Counted from the stretch's first letter, positions 13,091 through 25,504 are shown. The stretch: DNA of 64,000 nucleotides from Lichenibacterium ramalinae (GCF_004137085.1 NZ_QYBC01000007.1:124001-188000), one strand, 5' to 3'. Program-made: numbers and translations. The notes: generated by a model from the letters alone, not told the origin.

Positions 13091-13717
13091 TCAGGTCCGT
13101 TCGGCCAATCCCGAGGCGGGCTTCGTCGGGTCGATCCACCCGATATGGCCATCGCTGCGACGATACACAACGTTGAATTCACCGTCCCCGCCGGTCCGGA
13201 ACATGAGCACCTGGACGCCCGACATGTCGAGTTCGAGGACGGCGGCCGAAACCGACATGCGACGCACGGCGACGCCGGACTCGGCCACCACCACGGCGCT
13301 GAAGTCGGGCGCCACCTCCTCGCCGCCCGGCGCCGCGAGGGTGCGGTAGGCCACCAGGGCCTCGTCGTCCTCCTCCTCCGCCGGACCCGAGCCCGCGGCC
13401 TCCGCCCGGCCGCGGTGGGCGGCATGGCGGTCCTTGATGCGGCGCTTGTGGCGGCGGAGGCGCTTTTCCAGGCGTTCCACCGCCTGGTTGACGGTGGCAT
13501 AGGGGTCGTGGGCGTGCCCCTCGGACTGGAGCGTGATGCCGGCCGGCAGGTGCAGCACCATGTCGGCGCGGAAGGCGGAGCCGTCGGGCTGGAGCGTGAC
13601 GTGACCGGTGGCTTCGCGGTCGAAATACTTCGCCAGGGCGGCGCCGACGCGCTCGCGCGCGTGGACCTGCAGGGACTCGCCGATATCCAGGTTCTTGCCC
13701 GACACGCGCAGCACCAT
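13091..13717 (-). CDS. hpf: Ribosome hibernation promoting factor, long form (HPF/RaiA)
   Basis: 208 residues, the long form. The N-terminal ~100 residues form the S30AE domain (MVLRVSGKNLDIGESLQ, then YFDREATGHVTLQPDG and a Lys/Arg-rich HKRRIKDRH helix). An acidic linker (EEEDDE) follows, then the C-terminal dimerisation domain (VRRMSVSAAVLELDMSG, HIGWIDPT). Long HPF dimerises 70S ribosomes into inactive 100S particles in stationary phase. A strong GGGAGGG Shine-Dalgarno lies just ahead of ATG 13717. It is probably co-transcribed with ptsN downstream and is divergent from ribD. Confidence 0.95.
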   Translation of the reverse strand: MVLRVSGKNLDIGESLQVHARERVGAALAKYFDREATGHVTLQPDGSAFRADMVLHLPAGITLQSEGHAHDPYATVNQAVERLEKRLRRHKRRIKDRHAAHRGRAEAAGSGPAEEEDDEALVAYRTLAAPGGEEVAPDFSAVVVAESGVAVRRMSVSAAVLELDMSGVQVLMFRTGGDGEFNVVYRRSDGHIGWIDPTKPASGLAERT

Positions 13718-13935
13718 GACGTCCCTCCCTGTGCTTGGACCGCATCCCGGCGGTCCTGACGGGGAGCGCCGAGATGCCGCAGTTTACGGCCGGCCCGGCG
13801 CATAAGTTCCGGACCGGCCGCCATGCCCCCCCGGCCCGCTTGCGGGACGGCCGATGCGGCATTACCTCCGGGCTGCACCGTGGACCGGGACCCCCGGCAC
13901 CGGACCATCCTCGCCGCGCCCCGGGATCCTCGGCC

Positions 13936-14958
13936 GTGTTCTTTCCGGATCCCCTTCTGCCGACCCTGCCCGACACCCCGCTGGAGCTCGAAGCCGCGCT
14001 GCAGCTCGCCGTGGCGGCGGCCGAGCGGTTCCGCGGCGCCACGGCGCCGAACCCCCCCGTCGGCTGCTGCCTGCTCGACGCCGACGGCCATGTCCTCGCC
14101 CTGGCGGCGCACCGCCGGGCCGGCACCGCCCATGCCGAGGCGGGCGCCATCGCGGCGGCCCGGGCGAGCGGCCGGGCGGCGCTGATCCACACCGTCGTGG
14201 TGACGCTGGAGCCCTGCAACCACCACGGCCGCACGCCGCCCTGCACCGAGGCTGTCCTGTCGACGCCGGCCCGGCGCGTCGTGATCGGCGCCCGGGACCC
14301 CAACCCCGGCGTCGCGGGTGGTGGCGCCGCACGCCTCGCCGACGCGGGCCTCGCCGTCGCCATGGCGGCGGACCTGCCGGGCCTCGCCGGGGCTGCCGGC
14401 GCCTGCGCGCGGCTGATCGCGCCCTTCGCCAAGCGCGCCGCCACCGGGCGCCCCTTCGTCACCGTGAAACAGGCGCTGGACTCCACGGGCTCGATGATCC
14501 CGCCCCCCGGCGCCAAGACCTTCACGTCCGACGCCGCGCTGCGCTTCGCCCATGGCCTGCGGCGTCGCGCCGACGCGATCCTCACCGGCTCCGGCACCGT
14601 CCTGGCCGACGATCCCGGCTTCGACGTCCGCCGCGTGCCCGACCATCCGGAGCGCCGCCGTCACCTCGCCGTGCTGGACCGCCGCCGGCGCGTGCCCGCC
14701 GCCTACCTGGCGGCAGCGGAGGCGCGCGGGCTCCTGCCCTTCGTCGCCGAGGAGGTCGGCGCGGCGCTCGACAGGCTGGGCGAGGCCGGCGCCCTCGAAG
14801 TGCTGGTCGAGGCCGGCCCGGCGGTGCTGGCGAGCCTCGATGCCGTGGGGCTGTGGGACGAGTGGATCGTGATCCGCAAGGGCGAAGGCGCCGAGGCGGA
14901 CCACGCGGACATCCGCGGGCGGGACGGCAGGGTCGAGACCCTGGCGCTCGTCCGGTGA
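13936..14958 (+). CDS. ribD: Bifunctional pyrimidine deaminase/reductase RibD
   Basis: 340 residues. The N-terminal deaminase domain has the zinc-binding HAEAGAI and the EPCNHHGRTPPC motif (PC-x-x-x-G-R-T-P-P-C). The C-terminal reductase domain starts near FVTVKQALDSTG and includes RADAILTGSGTVLADDPG. RibD deaminates and reduces the first pyrimidine intermediate of riboflavin synthesis. No ATG is close to the family start, so the GTG at 13936 is chosen; the Shine-Dalgarno is weak. The reductase half is somewhat shorter than usual. An FMN riboswitch is not recognisable upstream. ribA follows after 11 bp, so the two are co-transcribed. Confidence 0.92.
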   Translation: MFFPDPLLPTLPDTPLELEAALQLAVAAAERFRGATAPNPPVGCCLLDADGHVLALAAHRRAGTAHAEAGAIAAARASGRAALIHTVVVTLEPCNHHGRTPPCTEAVLSTPARRVVIGARDPNPGVAGGGAARLADAGLAVAMAADLPGLAGAAGACARLIAPFAKRAATGRPFVTVKQALDSTGSMIPPPGAKTFTSDAALRFAHGLRRRADAILTGSGTVLADDPGFDVRRVPDHPERRRHLAVLDRRRRVPAAYLAAAEARGLLPFVAEEVGAALDRLGEAGALEVLVEAGPAVLASLDAVGLWDEWIVIRKGEGAEADHADIRGRDGRVETLALVR

Positions 14959-14969
14959 GGGACGGACAT

Positions 14970-16037
14970 ATGTCGGGTTGGAACGAGGCGGTGGAACGGT
15001 TGCGGGCGGGGCGGGCGATCGCCCTCGCCGACGAGGGGCGGGACGGGGTGGCCCACCTCCTGGCCGCCGGCCCCGAAGCCCTGCCGGTGCTGCTGCGCGA
15101 GGGCCGCGGCCCCCTGACGGTCGTGGGCGGGGGCGAGGCCGTGCCGCCGGCCACCGGCGGGCTCGACGTGCTGCTCCACGCCCCCCGGGCGGGCGGCACG
15201 CTGGTGCTGCCGACCGTCGAAGCCGCCGCCCAGGACCTCGCCGCCGCCGCGGCTCCCGGCCGCGCCGCGCTGCTGCGCGCCGCCGCACTGCCGGGCGGCG
15301 TGCTGGCGCGCGACGGCGCCGTCCAGGATTTCGCGGCGCGGCTCGGCCTCGCCACGCTCAGCATCCAGGACGTGGTGACGCAGCGGCTCGCCACCGAAAC
15401 CATCGTCGAGGAGGTGGCGGCGGCGACGCTGCCGTCCCTCTACAGCGACCAGCCGCTCGCCGTGCACGCGTTCCGGGGCCTGCTCGACGGCACCGAACAC
15501 CTGGCGCTGGTGCGCCGGCCGGGCGGCACCGGCCCGCTCGGCCCCGCGCCGCTGGTCCGGCTCCATTCGGAATGCCTCACCGGGGACGCGCTGGGCTCGC
15601 TGCGCTGCGACTGCGGCGAACAGCTGCGCTCCGCGCTGAAGCTCATCGTTGAGGACCCGCAGGGCGGCGCCGTCGTCTATCTGCGCGGGCAGGAGGGGCG
15701 CGGCATCGGCCTCGCCAACAAGATCCGCGCCTACGCGCTCCAGGAGCGCGGCCTCGACACGGTGGAGGCCAACACCGAGCTCGGCTTCCCGGCCGACATG
15801 CGCGACTACGGCGTCGCCGTGCAGATCCTGAAGGCGCTGGGCATCGGGCGGCTGCGGCTCCTGTCCAACAACCCGCGCAAGCGGGCCGCGCTGGAGCGCT
15901 ACGGCATCGCGGTGGCGGAGCGCCGCGGGCTGCGGATCGGTCCCAACCCCCACAACGCCACCTACCTCGAGACCAAGCGGCTGAAGCTCGGGCACGACCT
16001 GTCGGCGGCGGGACTCAAGGTCGCATCCGAGCCGTGA
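14970..16037 (+). CDS. ribA: GTP cyclohydrolase II (RibA) with a degenerate DHBP synthase-like N-terminus
   Basis: 355 residues. The C-terminal ~200 residues are a clear GTP cyclohydrolase II: RLHSECLTGDALGSLRCDCG supplies the zinc cysteines and GQEGRGIGLANKIRAY the catalytic core, ending in NPHNATYLETKRLKLGH. The N-terminal ~150 residues look like a RibB-type DHBP synthase domain (ALADEGRDGVAHL aligns with the usual VDDEDRENEGDL) but lack the acidic Mg-binding cluster, so this half is unlikely to make DHBP. It opens the imidazole ring of GTP, the first committed step to riboflavin. The ATG lies 11 bp after ribD. An active RibB must be encoded elsewhere. Confidence 0.9.
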   Translation: MSGWNEAVERLRAGRAIALADEGRDGVAHLLAAGPEALPVLLREGRGPLTVVGGGEAVPPATGGLDVLLHAPRAGGTLVLPTVEAAAQDLAAAAAPGRAALLRAAALPGGVLARDGAVQDFAARLGLATLSIQDVVTQRLATETIVEEVAAATLPSLYSDQPLAVHAFRGLLDGTEHLALVRRPGGTGPLGPAPLVRLHSECLTGDALGSLRCDCGEQLRSALKLIVEDPQGGAVVYLRGQEGRGIGLANKIRAYALQERGLDTVEANTELGFPADMRDYGVAVQILKALGIGRLRLLSNNPRKRAALERYGIAVAERRGLRIGPNPHNATYLETKRLKLGHDLSAAGLKVASEP

Positions 16038-16175
16038 CGCCGATGCGGCCGGTGCCGGGCAGGGTCGCGCAACGTCCCGTGCTGTGACAGGATGGGAGGC
16101 TGGATTCGCCCTGGCACCGGCGCAATCCCGCGTAGCTTCATCCCGGCACGGCGCGCCGGCGCCGCAGGAGACCGC

Positions 16176-18683
16176 GTGTCCGACCATCAGCGCCCCCCGG
16201 AGACGTCCCGCGACGCGCTCGCGGCCGAGATCGAGCAGCTGAGCCAACTCAACGTCACCCTGGCGGCCGAGCTCGACCTCGACGTCCTGACGCAGTCGAT
16301 CATCGACACCGCCACGCGGCTCACCGGTGCGAAATACGGCTCCTTCTTCGAGCGCGTGCTGACGGCGCCGGGCGAGCCCGAGCTGTGGAAGCTCGCGAGC
16401 CTGACGGGCGCGCCGCTGACCGCCTTCACGCGCTTCGGCCTGCCGCGCGAAACGTCGCTGTTCCGCCCGAGCTTCCGCAACGAGGGCGTGGTCCGCTCCG
16501 ACGACGTGCCCAACGATCCCCGCTACGGCTCGATGGGCGGCATGCCCAAGGGCCACCTGCCGGTGCGCAGCTACATGGCGGTCTCGGTGGTGTCCCGCAC
16601 GGCGGGCATCACCGGCGCGCTGCTCTTCGGGCACCCCGAGCCGGGGCGCTTCACCGAGCGCGAGGAGCGGTTCATCGTCGGCTTCGCGGCGCAGACCGCG
16701 GTGGCGATCGACAACGCCCGCCTGTTCAAGTCGCTGGAGGAGGAGAACCGGGAACGTCGGGCCGTGGAGGCCGGGCTGCGGGCCTCGGACGCGCGCTTCC
16801 GCGCCGCCATCGCGGCCGTGCAGGGCGTGCTGTGGACCACCGACGCCGACGGCCGCATGGTCGACCGGCAGGAGGGCTGGGAAGCCATGACGGGGCAGGC
16901 CTATGCCGACTACGCGGGCGACGGCTGGGTGGCGGCGCTGCTGCCCGACGACGCCCAGCCCACGGTCGACGCCTGGCGCGAGGCTTTGGCGGCGAGCAAG
17001 ACCTTCGTGTTCGAGCACAGGGTCAGGATGCGCAGCGGCCTCTACCGCACCTTCGCCATCCGTGCCGTGCCGATCCTCGACGAGACCAGCGGCTCGGTGC
17101 GCGAATGGGTGGGCGTCCACACCGACATCACCGAGCAGCGCGCCGCCGAGGCGCGCCTCGACGCCGCCCGCGAGGCGGCCGAGGCGGCGAACCGGGCCAA
17201 GAGCCAGTTCATCGCCAACATGAGCCACGAGCTGCGCACCCCGCTCTCGGCCGTGATCGGCTACAGCGGCATGCTGGCGGAGGAGATCGAGGACCTCGGC
17301 CATGCCGGCCTCGTGGACGACGTCAGGAAGATCGAGTCCAACGCCCGCCACCTCCTCGGCCTCATCAACGACGTGCTCGACCTGTCCAAGATCGAGGCCG
17401 GACGCATGACGGTCGAGGCGGTGGAGTTCGACGTCGCCGCCATGATCGACGAGGTGGTGTCGGCGGCGACGCCGCTCGTCGCCAAGAAGGGCAACCGCCT
17501 CGTCGTCGAACTGCCGCCGGCGCTGGGCACCATGCTGACCGACGAGGTGAAGGTGCGGCAATGCCTGCTGAACCTCATCGGCAATGCCGCCAAGTTCACC
17601 GAAGCCGGCTCCGTCACGCTGCGGGCCGCCCGCATCGCCGACGGCGGCGAGGACTGGCTGTCGTTCTCGGTGGAGGACACCGGCATCGGCATGACGCCCG
17701 AGCAGCTGTCCCGGCTCTTCGGGCGCTTCGTGCAGGCCGACGAATCGACCACGCGCCAGTTCGGCGGCACCGGGCTCGGCCTGTCCATCACGCGGGCCTT
17801 CTGCCGCAAGCTCGGCGGCGACGTCACGGTCGACAGCCGGCACGGCCACGGCTCGACCTTCACGGTCAGCCTGCCGGCGCGGCTCGGCGACGACGCGCAG
17901 GAGCCGGAGCCGGCCGTGGTGCCGGCGGCGGCGCGCGGCGACACCATCCTGGTGGTGGACGACGATTCGGCGGCGCGCGACCTGCTCACCCGCTTCCTCG
18001 AGCGCGAAGGCTTCACGGTGAAGACCGCGCGGGACGGGCGCGAGGGCCTGGCGCTGGCGCGGCAGTACCGGCCCAAGGTCGTGCTGCTCGACGTCGAGAT
18101 GCCGAACGTCAACGGCTGGACCATGCTGCAGGCGCTGCGGGCCGACCCGCTCCTGGCCGAGACGCCCGTCATCATGATCTCGGTGCTGCACGAGCGCAGC
18201 GTCGGCTTCGCCATGGGTGCTAACGACTACCTCGTGAAGCCCATCGACTGGCGGCAGCTGAAACGCGTGCTGGAGCGCTTCGAGGACGGCGGCGCGGTCG
18301 GGCGGCGCGTCCTCGTGGTCGACGACGAGCCCGATGCCCGCGGCTGGATCGGCGCCATGCTGTCGCGCGACGGCTGGACGACCGATGTCGCCGTCGACGG
18401 CCGGGATGCGCTCGACAAGGTCGACCGCGCCGTGCCGGACCTCATCATCCTCGACCTGATGATGCCGGTGATGGACGGCTTCGCCTTCCTGCGGGCGCTG
18501 CGGGCCCGGCCGGACACGTCGGGCATCCACGTCGTGGTGCTCACCGCCAAGGAGGTGACGAGCGCCGAGCGTGCCGACCTCGAGGGCCATGTCGACCGCG
18601 TGCTGCAGAAGGGCAGTCTCAAGCTCGACGAACTGCGCGAGGAGCTGCGCCGCCTCGTCCCCGAGCCCGAGCTTCCGGGCTGA
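16176..18683 (+). CDS. Hybrid sensor histidine kinase, GAF-PAS-HisKA-HATPase-REC-REC
   Basis: 835 residues, soluble, with no membrane helix seen. In order: a GAF domain (about 20-190), a PAS domain (about 210-340, ending DITEQRAAEARLD), HisKA with His351 in MSHELRTPL, a HATPase_c domain with NLIGNAAKF, DTGIGM and GGTGLGLSI, and two receivers with phospho-acceptors Asp639 (LLDVEMPNVNGW) and Asp760 (LDLMMPVMDGF). The GTG at 16176 is used because AGGAG sits 5 bases ahead of it. Two terminal receivers imply a multi-step phosphorelay needing an Hpt protein; the orphan Hpt at 4748 is a candidate (inference). The gene stands alone after ribA, with no response regulator beside it. Confidence 0.9.
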   Translation: MSDHQRPPETSRDALAAEIEQLSQLNVTLAAELDLDVLTQSIIDTATRLTGAKYGSFFERVLTAPGEPELWKLASLTGAPLTAFTRFGLPRETSLFRPSFRNEGVVRSDDVPNDPRYGSMGGMPKGHLPVRSYMAVSVVSRTAGITGALLFGHPEPGRFTEREERFIVGFAAQTAVAIDNARLFKSLEEENRERRAVEAGLRASDARFRAAIAAVQGVLWTTDADGRMVDRQEGWEAMTGQAYADYAGDGWVAALLPDDAQPTVDAWREALAASKTFVFEHRVRMRSGLYRTFAIRAVPILDETSGSVREWVGVHTDITEQRAAEARLDAAREAAEAANRAKSQFIANMSHELRTPLSAVIGYSGMLAEEIEDLGHAGLVDDVRKIESNARHLLGLINDVLDLSKIEAGRMTVEAVEFDVAAMIDEVVSAATPLVAKKGNRLVVELPPALGTMLTDEVKVRQCLLNLIGNAAKFTEAGSVTLRAARIADGGEDWLSFSVEDTGIGMTPEQLSRLFGRFVQADESTTRQFGGTGLGLSITRAFCRKLGGDVTVDSRHGHGSTFTVSLPARLGDDAQEPEPAVVPAAARGDTILVVDDDSAARDLLTRFLEREGFTVKTARDGREGLALARQYRPKVVLLDVEMPNVNGWTMLQALRADPLLAETPVIMISVLHERSVGFAMGANDYLVKPIDWRQLKRVLERFEDGGAVGRRVLVVDDEPDARGWIGAMLSRDGWTTDVAVDGRDALDKVDRAVPDLIILDLMMPVMDGFAFLRALRARPDTSGIHVVVLTAKEVTSAERADLEGHVDRVLQKGSLKLDELREELRRLVPEPELPG

Positions 18684-18712
18684 CCAGGGGCCGCCGCATC
18701 ACCGGCCCGGCT

Positions 18713-18925
18713 TCAGTGGGTCGATTCGCGCCGGGACCGGATCAGCTTGCGGCACCGTTCGTCGGCCGACTTCAGCCGCTGGCGGGCGAGGCGGCACTGC
18801 TTGCGGTATTCCGTGCGGCCGAGGATCGAGCGGCGCTCCTCGGGCAAGCACTTCCACCAATGTTCATTCCGGGACGCGGCGGAGAGTTCCTGTTGCGTTT
18901 TGGTCCACTCGGTCTGCCAATCCAT
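18713..18925 (-). CDS. Small basic hypothetical protein
   Basis: 70 residues, unrecognised. It is rich in Arg, Lys and Glu, with a WWKCLPEERRSIL centre and a basic C-terminal helix (RLARQRLKSADERCRKLIR). There is no signal peptide or membrane segment. The start at 18925 has AGGAG about 9 bases upstream, and base composition differs little from its surroundings. It converges with the hybrid kinase gene, with 29 bp between stops. A DNA- or RNA-binding role would be compatible with the charge, but nothing proves it. Confidence 0.5.
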   Translation of the reverse strand: MDWQTEWTKTQQELSAASRNEHWWKCLPEERRSILGRTEYRKQCRLARQRLKSADERCRKLIRSRRESTH

Positions 18926-19043
18926 GACATCGGGCTCCTGGCGACGGCGCTTCGGGGCCGAAACCGCAAGCGCGATGCCAGGAGGGGCGGGGCGGAGGGT
19001 TGGAGATGGAGGGCGCGCGGCGGGCCGTGCCGCCGGCGCCGGC

Positions 19044-19355
19044 CTATTTCTTTTCGAGCAGCAGCTGGCCCTTCGACTGGATGAGGCTCTGGGCCTTCTG
19101 GGCCAGCACGGCGAGAACCCAGGGCAGCTGCAGCGCCAGCGTGACGTGCTCCTCGGCCACGTCGAGCGTGCCCGACACGGTCTGGCCCACGGCGCTGACC
19201 CGGAAGTCGAGGTGGGGGCCGGTCCAGCGGTTCTCCAGCACGGCGAACTTCCCGGCGTACTGCTCCTTCAGCTGCTCGATCCCGGTCTGCAGGCGGCGCT
19301 GCGCTTCCGCGGCGCCGAGCTGGTGCGGGATGGAGACGACGAGCGGCTTGGTCAT
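19044..19355 (-). CDS. Polyhydroxyalkanoic acid system-like family protein
   Basis: 103 residues. The pattern KPLVVSIPHQLGAAEAQRRL, followed by a central GTLDVAEEHVTLALQLPWVL and a C-terminal helix with LLLEKK, matches small proteins annotated as polyhydroxyalkanoic acid system or PHA granule region proteins. These are found across proteobacteria, often without PHA genes nearby. No phasin, synthase or depolymerase gene is in the window, so a PHA role is not supported by context. ATG 19355 is chosen; an upstream extension lacks family resemblance. It is probably a cytoplasmic protein with a simple alpha-beta fold. Confidence 0.65.
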   Translation of the reverse strand: MTKPLVVSIPHQLGAAEAQRRLQTGIEQLKEQYAGKFAVLENRWTGPHLDFRVSAVGQTVSGTLDVAEEHVTLALQLPWVLAVLAQKAQSLIQSKGQLLLEKK

Positions 19356-19449
19356 GGCGGGCGGGTTCCGGGCAGGGAATGACGCCGCCTCATATAGGCG
19401 CGCCCCGCGACCTTTCACACCGGCCCGGAGGCCGGCGGTCCGCCCGCCG

Positions 19450-19656
19450 TCACGCCACCCGGAGCTGTCCCGGGCCGGCGGGGAACCGCCGCAGGTCCTC
19501 GTCGCGGCGCATCAGCCGCCGCAACAGGTCCTGCGCGGCCCGGTCGTCGAGGCCGCGGCGTTCCAGGTCGTCGACGACCTGGATCTGCTGTTCGATGAGG
19601 AAGCGGACGTTGCCGATCTCGCGCGCCATCATGCCGTCTTCGCCCGTGCCAAGCAT
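19450..19656 (-). CDS. Small helical hypothetical protein
   Basis: 68 residues, unrecognised. From about residue 10 it is predicted helical and charged (REIGNVRFLIEQQIQVVDDL, then AAQDLLRRLMRRDEDLRR), a pattern seen in small alphaproteobacterial proteins of unknown function. The ATG at 19656 follows a G-rich stretch that may serve as ribosome binding site. It lies 167 bp downstream of the hybrid kinase at 19824 on the same strand and could be its last operon member. Confidence 0.5.
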   Translation of the reverse strand: MLGTGEDGMMAREIGNVRFLIEQQIQVVDDLERRGLDDRAAQDLLRRLMRRDEDLRRFPAGPGQLRVA

Positions 19657-19823
19657 AGCGGACCCCCGAGAAGGACCGGATTGCAGGGACTTTGGCGTCA
19701 AAGGCTTAAGGATGGCTTCCCGCGCGGGCGCGTCGGCGTCCCCGGTCGGGACGCCGGACGGCGGCGGTCGGGCCGTGGTTGTCCTCGACTCTGCTCCCGA
19801 TCCGGATCTGGAGCGACGGCGCC

Positions 19824-23192
<3,369 letters not shown>

Positions 23193-23480
23193 CGCGCCAA
23201 CTCGTCCTTCGGTCTGTCGCTGTCGAGGCGGCATCGGGGCCGCCGCCGAGTCCCCAACCCTGTAGCCGATCGGCCGGGTTCTCGCATCCCCGGGACGGCC
23301 GTTTTGTCGGAACGGGATGCCCCGGGCGCGCGGGCGGCGGGATGCCGCGGCGACGCGCGCCCGGCGCGCCGCGACCGGACGGCGGCGGGCCGGGGTGAAA
23401 CTTCGCCGATCCGGACCCGTAACTCCCCCCGACGCCGCATCCGGGACTTCCGTCCCGGTCGCGTCCCACGGGAGACATCC

Positions 23481-24044
23481 ATGACGTCGATCACCAAAGG
23501 CCTGCGCGGCCTGGCCCTCGCGGCCGTCCTCGCGGCCGGAAGCGCCTCGGTGGCCCAGGCGGCCGACCCGATGGTCGGGGGCGCGCCCATGTCGCCCAGC
23601 AAGACGGTCGTGGAGAACGCTTCCGCCGCCAAGAACCTGACTACGCTCGTGGCCGCCGTGAAGGCGGCCGGGCTCGTCGACACGCTGTCGGGCCCCGGCC
23701 CCTTCACGGTCTTCGCGCCGACGAATGCCGCCTTCGCGAAGCTCCCGGCCGGCACGGTCGAGAAGCTCGTCGAGCCCGACATGAAGCCGACGCTGACCAA
23801 GATCCTGACCTACCACGTCGTCGCCGGCAAGATGGACTCGGCCGCGATCGCCAAGGCCATCAAGGACGGCGGTGGCACGGCCAACCTCAAGACGGTCGAG
23901 GGCGGCACGCTGACGGCCAAGATGGACGGCGACAAGCTGGTCCTGATCGACGAGAAGGGCGGCGGCGCCGTCGTCGAGACGCCGGACGTGTACCAGTCGA
24001 ACGGTGTCGCGCACGTCATCGACAGCGTCCTCATGCCGAAGTGA
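23481..24044 (+). CDS. Secreted fasciclin (FAS1) domain protein
   Basis: 187 residues. A Sec signal peptide spans about residues 1-26 (hydrophobic LALAAVLAAGSASVAQA, likely cleaved after AQA). A single FAS1 domain follows: TLVAAVKAAGLVDTLSGPG, the highly conserved FTVFAPTNAAFAKLP, then ILTYHVVAGKM and a C-terminal NGVAHVIDSVLMP, which are the H1 and H2 blocks of the family. Bacterial FAS1 proteins are periplasmic or surface-exposed and linked to adhesion or symbiosis, mostly without known ligand. A G/C-rich inverted repeat follows the stop. The gene is divergent from the large hybrid kinase. Confidence 0.92.
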   Translation: MTSITKGLRGLALAAVLAAGSASVAQAADPMVGGAPMSPSKTVVENASAAKNLTTLVAAVKAAGLVDTLSGPGPFTVFAPTNAAFAKLPAGTVEKLVEPDMKPTLTKILTYHVVAGKMDSAAIAKAIKDGGGTANLKTVEGGTLTAKMDGDKLVLIDEKGGGAVVETPDVYQSNGVAHVIDSVLMPK

Positions 24045-24398
24045 CGTCTCTCCGGGGGGGCCGACCCGGTCTCCCCCGGCCCGGCGCGTGTCCGGGTGTG
24101 GCGGGCACTCGCCGTCCCGATATGGCGAGCCCGTGGACGGGCTCGAACCGACGCTCCGCCTCGACATGCGCCTGACAACCCCTTGGCGCCGGTCCGGGCC
24201 GGACCCCGGGAGGGTGTGCGGAGGTGCCCAGCGTGGCGCGCCCATCGCCGCGGGACAGGGCGAGCGGGATTCGCATTTGTGATTGCCACGGCGCCGATCT
24301 TGCGCGAAGGCCTGTGCCACAGCCGGGATGCCCTGACCGGCCACGATGCGGTGGACGGGTCCCATTCGAAGCGCGAGCTTCGCAGTGAGCGTGTCCCC
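24045..24398. other. 354-bp non-coding region with a short palindrome
   Basis: No gene is supported here. At 24126-24145 lies a near-perfect palindrome (arms CGAGCCCGT and ACGGGCTCG), which could be a regulatory or transcription-ending structure. Part of it resembles a tRNA T-arm on the minus strand, but no tRNA can be folded around it. Confidence 0.5.
24052..24079 (+). terminator. Possible terminator after the fasciclin gene
   Basis: CCGGGGG and CCCCCGG form a 7-bp stem around a ~14-base loop, starting 8 bp after the stop. There is no T-run, so the call is tentative. Confidence 0.4.
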
Positions 24399-24677
24399 AT
24401 GTCCTCGAAATCCGTCATCGATCCCGGCAGCGCCATCACCTACGCCCTGACGTCGCGGCTCTCGCCCGAAGGCCGCGTCGCGATCTCGCTGCAACTCTTC
24501 AAGGGTCGCGGCATGGCCCACAGCCGCTCCCTCGGCATCGTCGAGCGGCACGAGGTGGCCGATGTCATGTCCAAATGCCGCCGGCATCTCGACCGGCTCG
24601 GCGTGGAGCGCCTGTCGGCGCCGGACGTCGCGCCGGGCCGCCTGCCTCCGGCACAGACACTGAAGTTAAAGCGCTGA
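24399..24677 (+). CDS. Hypothetical protein
   Basis: 92 residues, unrecognised. It opens MSSKSVIDPGSAITYALTSR; a mixed-charge middle (VAISLQLFKGRGMAHSRSL) and a Lys/Arg-rich end follow. No signal peptide or membrane helix is seen. The ATG at 24399 is the best internal start because sequence further upstream in the frame reads as non-coding, although no strong Shine-Dalgarno is seen. It stands alone between two non-coding stretches. Confidence 0.45.
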   Translation: MSSKSVIDPGSAITYALTSRLSPEGRVAISLQLFKGRGMAHSRSLGIVERHEVADVMSKCRRHLDRLGVERLSAPDVAPGRLPPAQTLKLKR

Positions 24678-25009
24678 AGCCGACCCGCCCCTCGTCGCCG
24701 CGCAGCTTCGACGACAGGCTAGGAGGTTCGCGGTCTCCATCGGGCCTGTGTCGTCCCCCCGATCGACGCGCGCCGGGGCGCCGCCGCCCTCGGCGACGTG
24801 ACGCCGCCCGGCGACGTGGTGGATCCACGACAGTTGGATCCGCTTTCTAGATTTCGCCGAACCACCGTTCACGAGTCATCGTTCAATGCCGTGCCCCGCT
24901 GCGCTTCCGGTAGACCGGAGGCCGGCGAGATTGCCGCAACGGCCATGTCCCGGTGCGGAGCCGGAAACCCCAAAAGCGTCATCGTTCTCTTCGTTTGCAG
25001 GAGGATCGC
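24678..25009. other. 332-bp non-coding region upstream of the Cache-like secreted protein
   Basis: No gene is supported. Its right half (about 24820-24900) is less GC-rich than the surroundings and contains a short direct repeat of GGATCC with flanking bases (24827 and 24836). It probably holds the promoter of the gene at 25010. Confidence 0.5.
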
Positions 25010-25504
25010 ATGCTGAAACTCCGCGGTTTCGCCGTCGTGGCTGCACTGGCCTTCGCGGGCCCGTTGTGCCTTCCATTCGCATTCCCCGCCTCGGCCTGTG
25101 GCGACGAGACGGGGTCCTCCTGCGACACGAGCGAGGACGATGCCCGCTACATGCTCAAGGCGGCAGTCGCGGCCGTCCGACACGACGAGGCTCGGGCGCT
25201 GACCTGGTTCACCGAACGGTCCCACGGGTTCCGCAACGACGACCTTTACGTCTATTGCATCGGTCCCGACCACGTCATGGCCGCCCATCCGGACCCGAAG
25301 ATCAATCACACGGACGTCCTGACGACACTGGTCGACGCCAGCGGCTTCCACTTCGGCGCGGCGATGTTGAAGGAGGCCAGGGACGGCGAGATCTCCAACA
25401 TCACCTATCTTTGGCCGCGCCTCGACGGATACAAGCCGTCCACCAAGCATACGATGTACACGAAGGTGCAGGATCAGATCTGCGCGGTGGGTTATTACGA
25501 ATAG
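25010..25504 (+). CDS. Secreted single-Cache-like domain protein
   Basis: 164 residues. A signal peptide covers about residues 1-30 (ALAFAGPLCLPFAFPASAC); the Cys after the Ala-Ser-Ala might instead suggest a lipoprotein, but no clear lipobox precedes it. The mature part has the layout of small single-Cache periplasmic proteins: a first helix (DDARYMLKAAVAAVRHD), then YVYCIGPDHVMAAHPDPK, a DASGFHFGAAML helix, YLWPRL, and an end QDQICAVGYYE. Such domains bind small organic ligands. It is a free-standing protein without a kinase or receptor part. AGGAGG lies 6 bases before ATG 25010. Confidence 0.65.
   Translation: MLKLRGFAVVAALAFAGPLCLPFAFPASACGDETGSSCDTSEDDARYMLKAAVAAVRHDEARALTWFTERSHGFRNDDLYVYCIGPDHVMAAHPDPKINHTDVLTTLVDASGFHFGAAMLKEARDGEISNITYLWPRLDGYKPSTKHTMYTKVQDQICAVGYYE

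Noticed and set aside
13718-13935. FMN riboswitch ahead of ribD
   Set aside because: The conserved RFN-element sequences and junctions are not present in this stretch.
14703-18590. 1295-codon minus-strand frame across ribA and the hybrid kinase
   Set aside because: It lies opposite two genes with clear catalytic motifs. Its own translation is Arg/His/Gly-rich with no domain.
24110-24160. tRNA-like T-arm (GGTTCGAGCCC on the minus strand)
   Set aside because: The flanking bases do not pair into T, anticodon or acceptor stems. The match comes from a palindrome.
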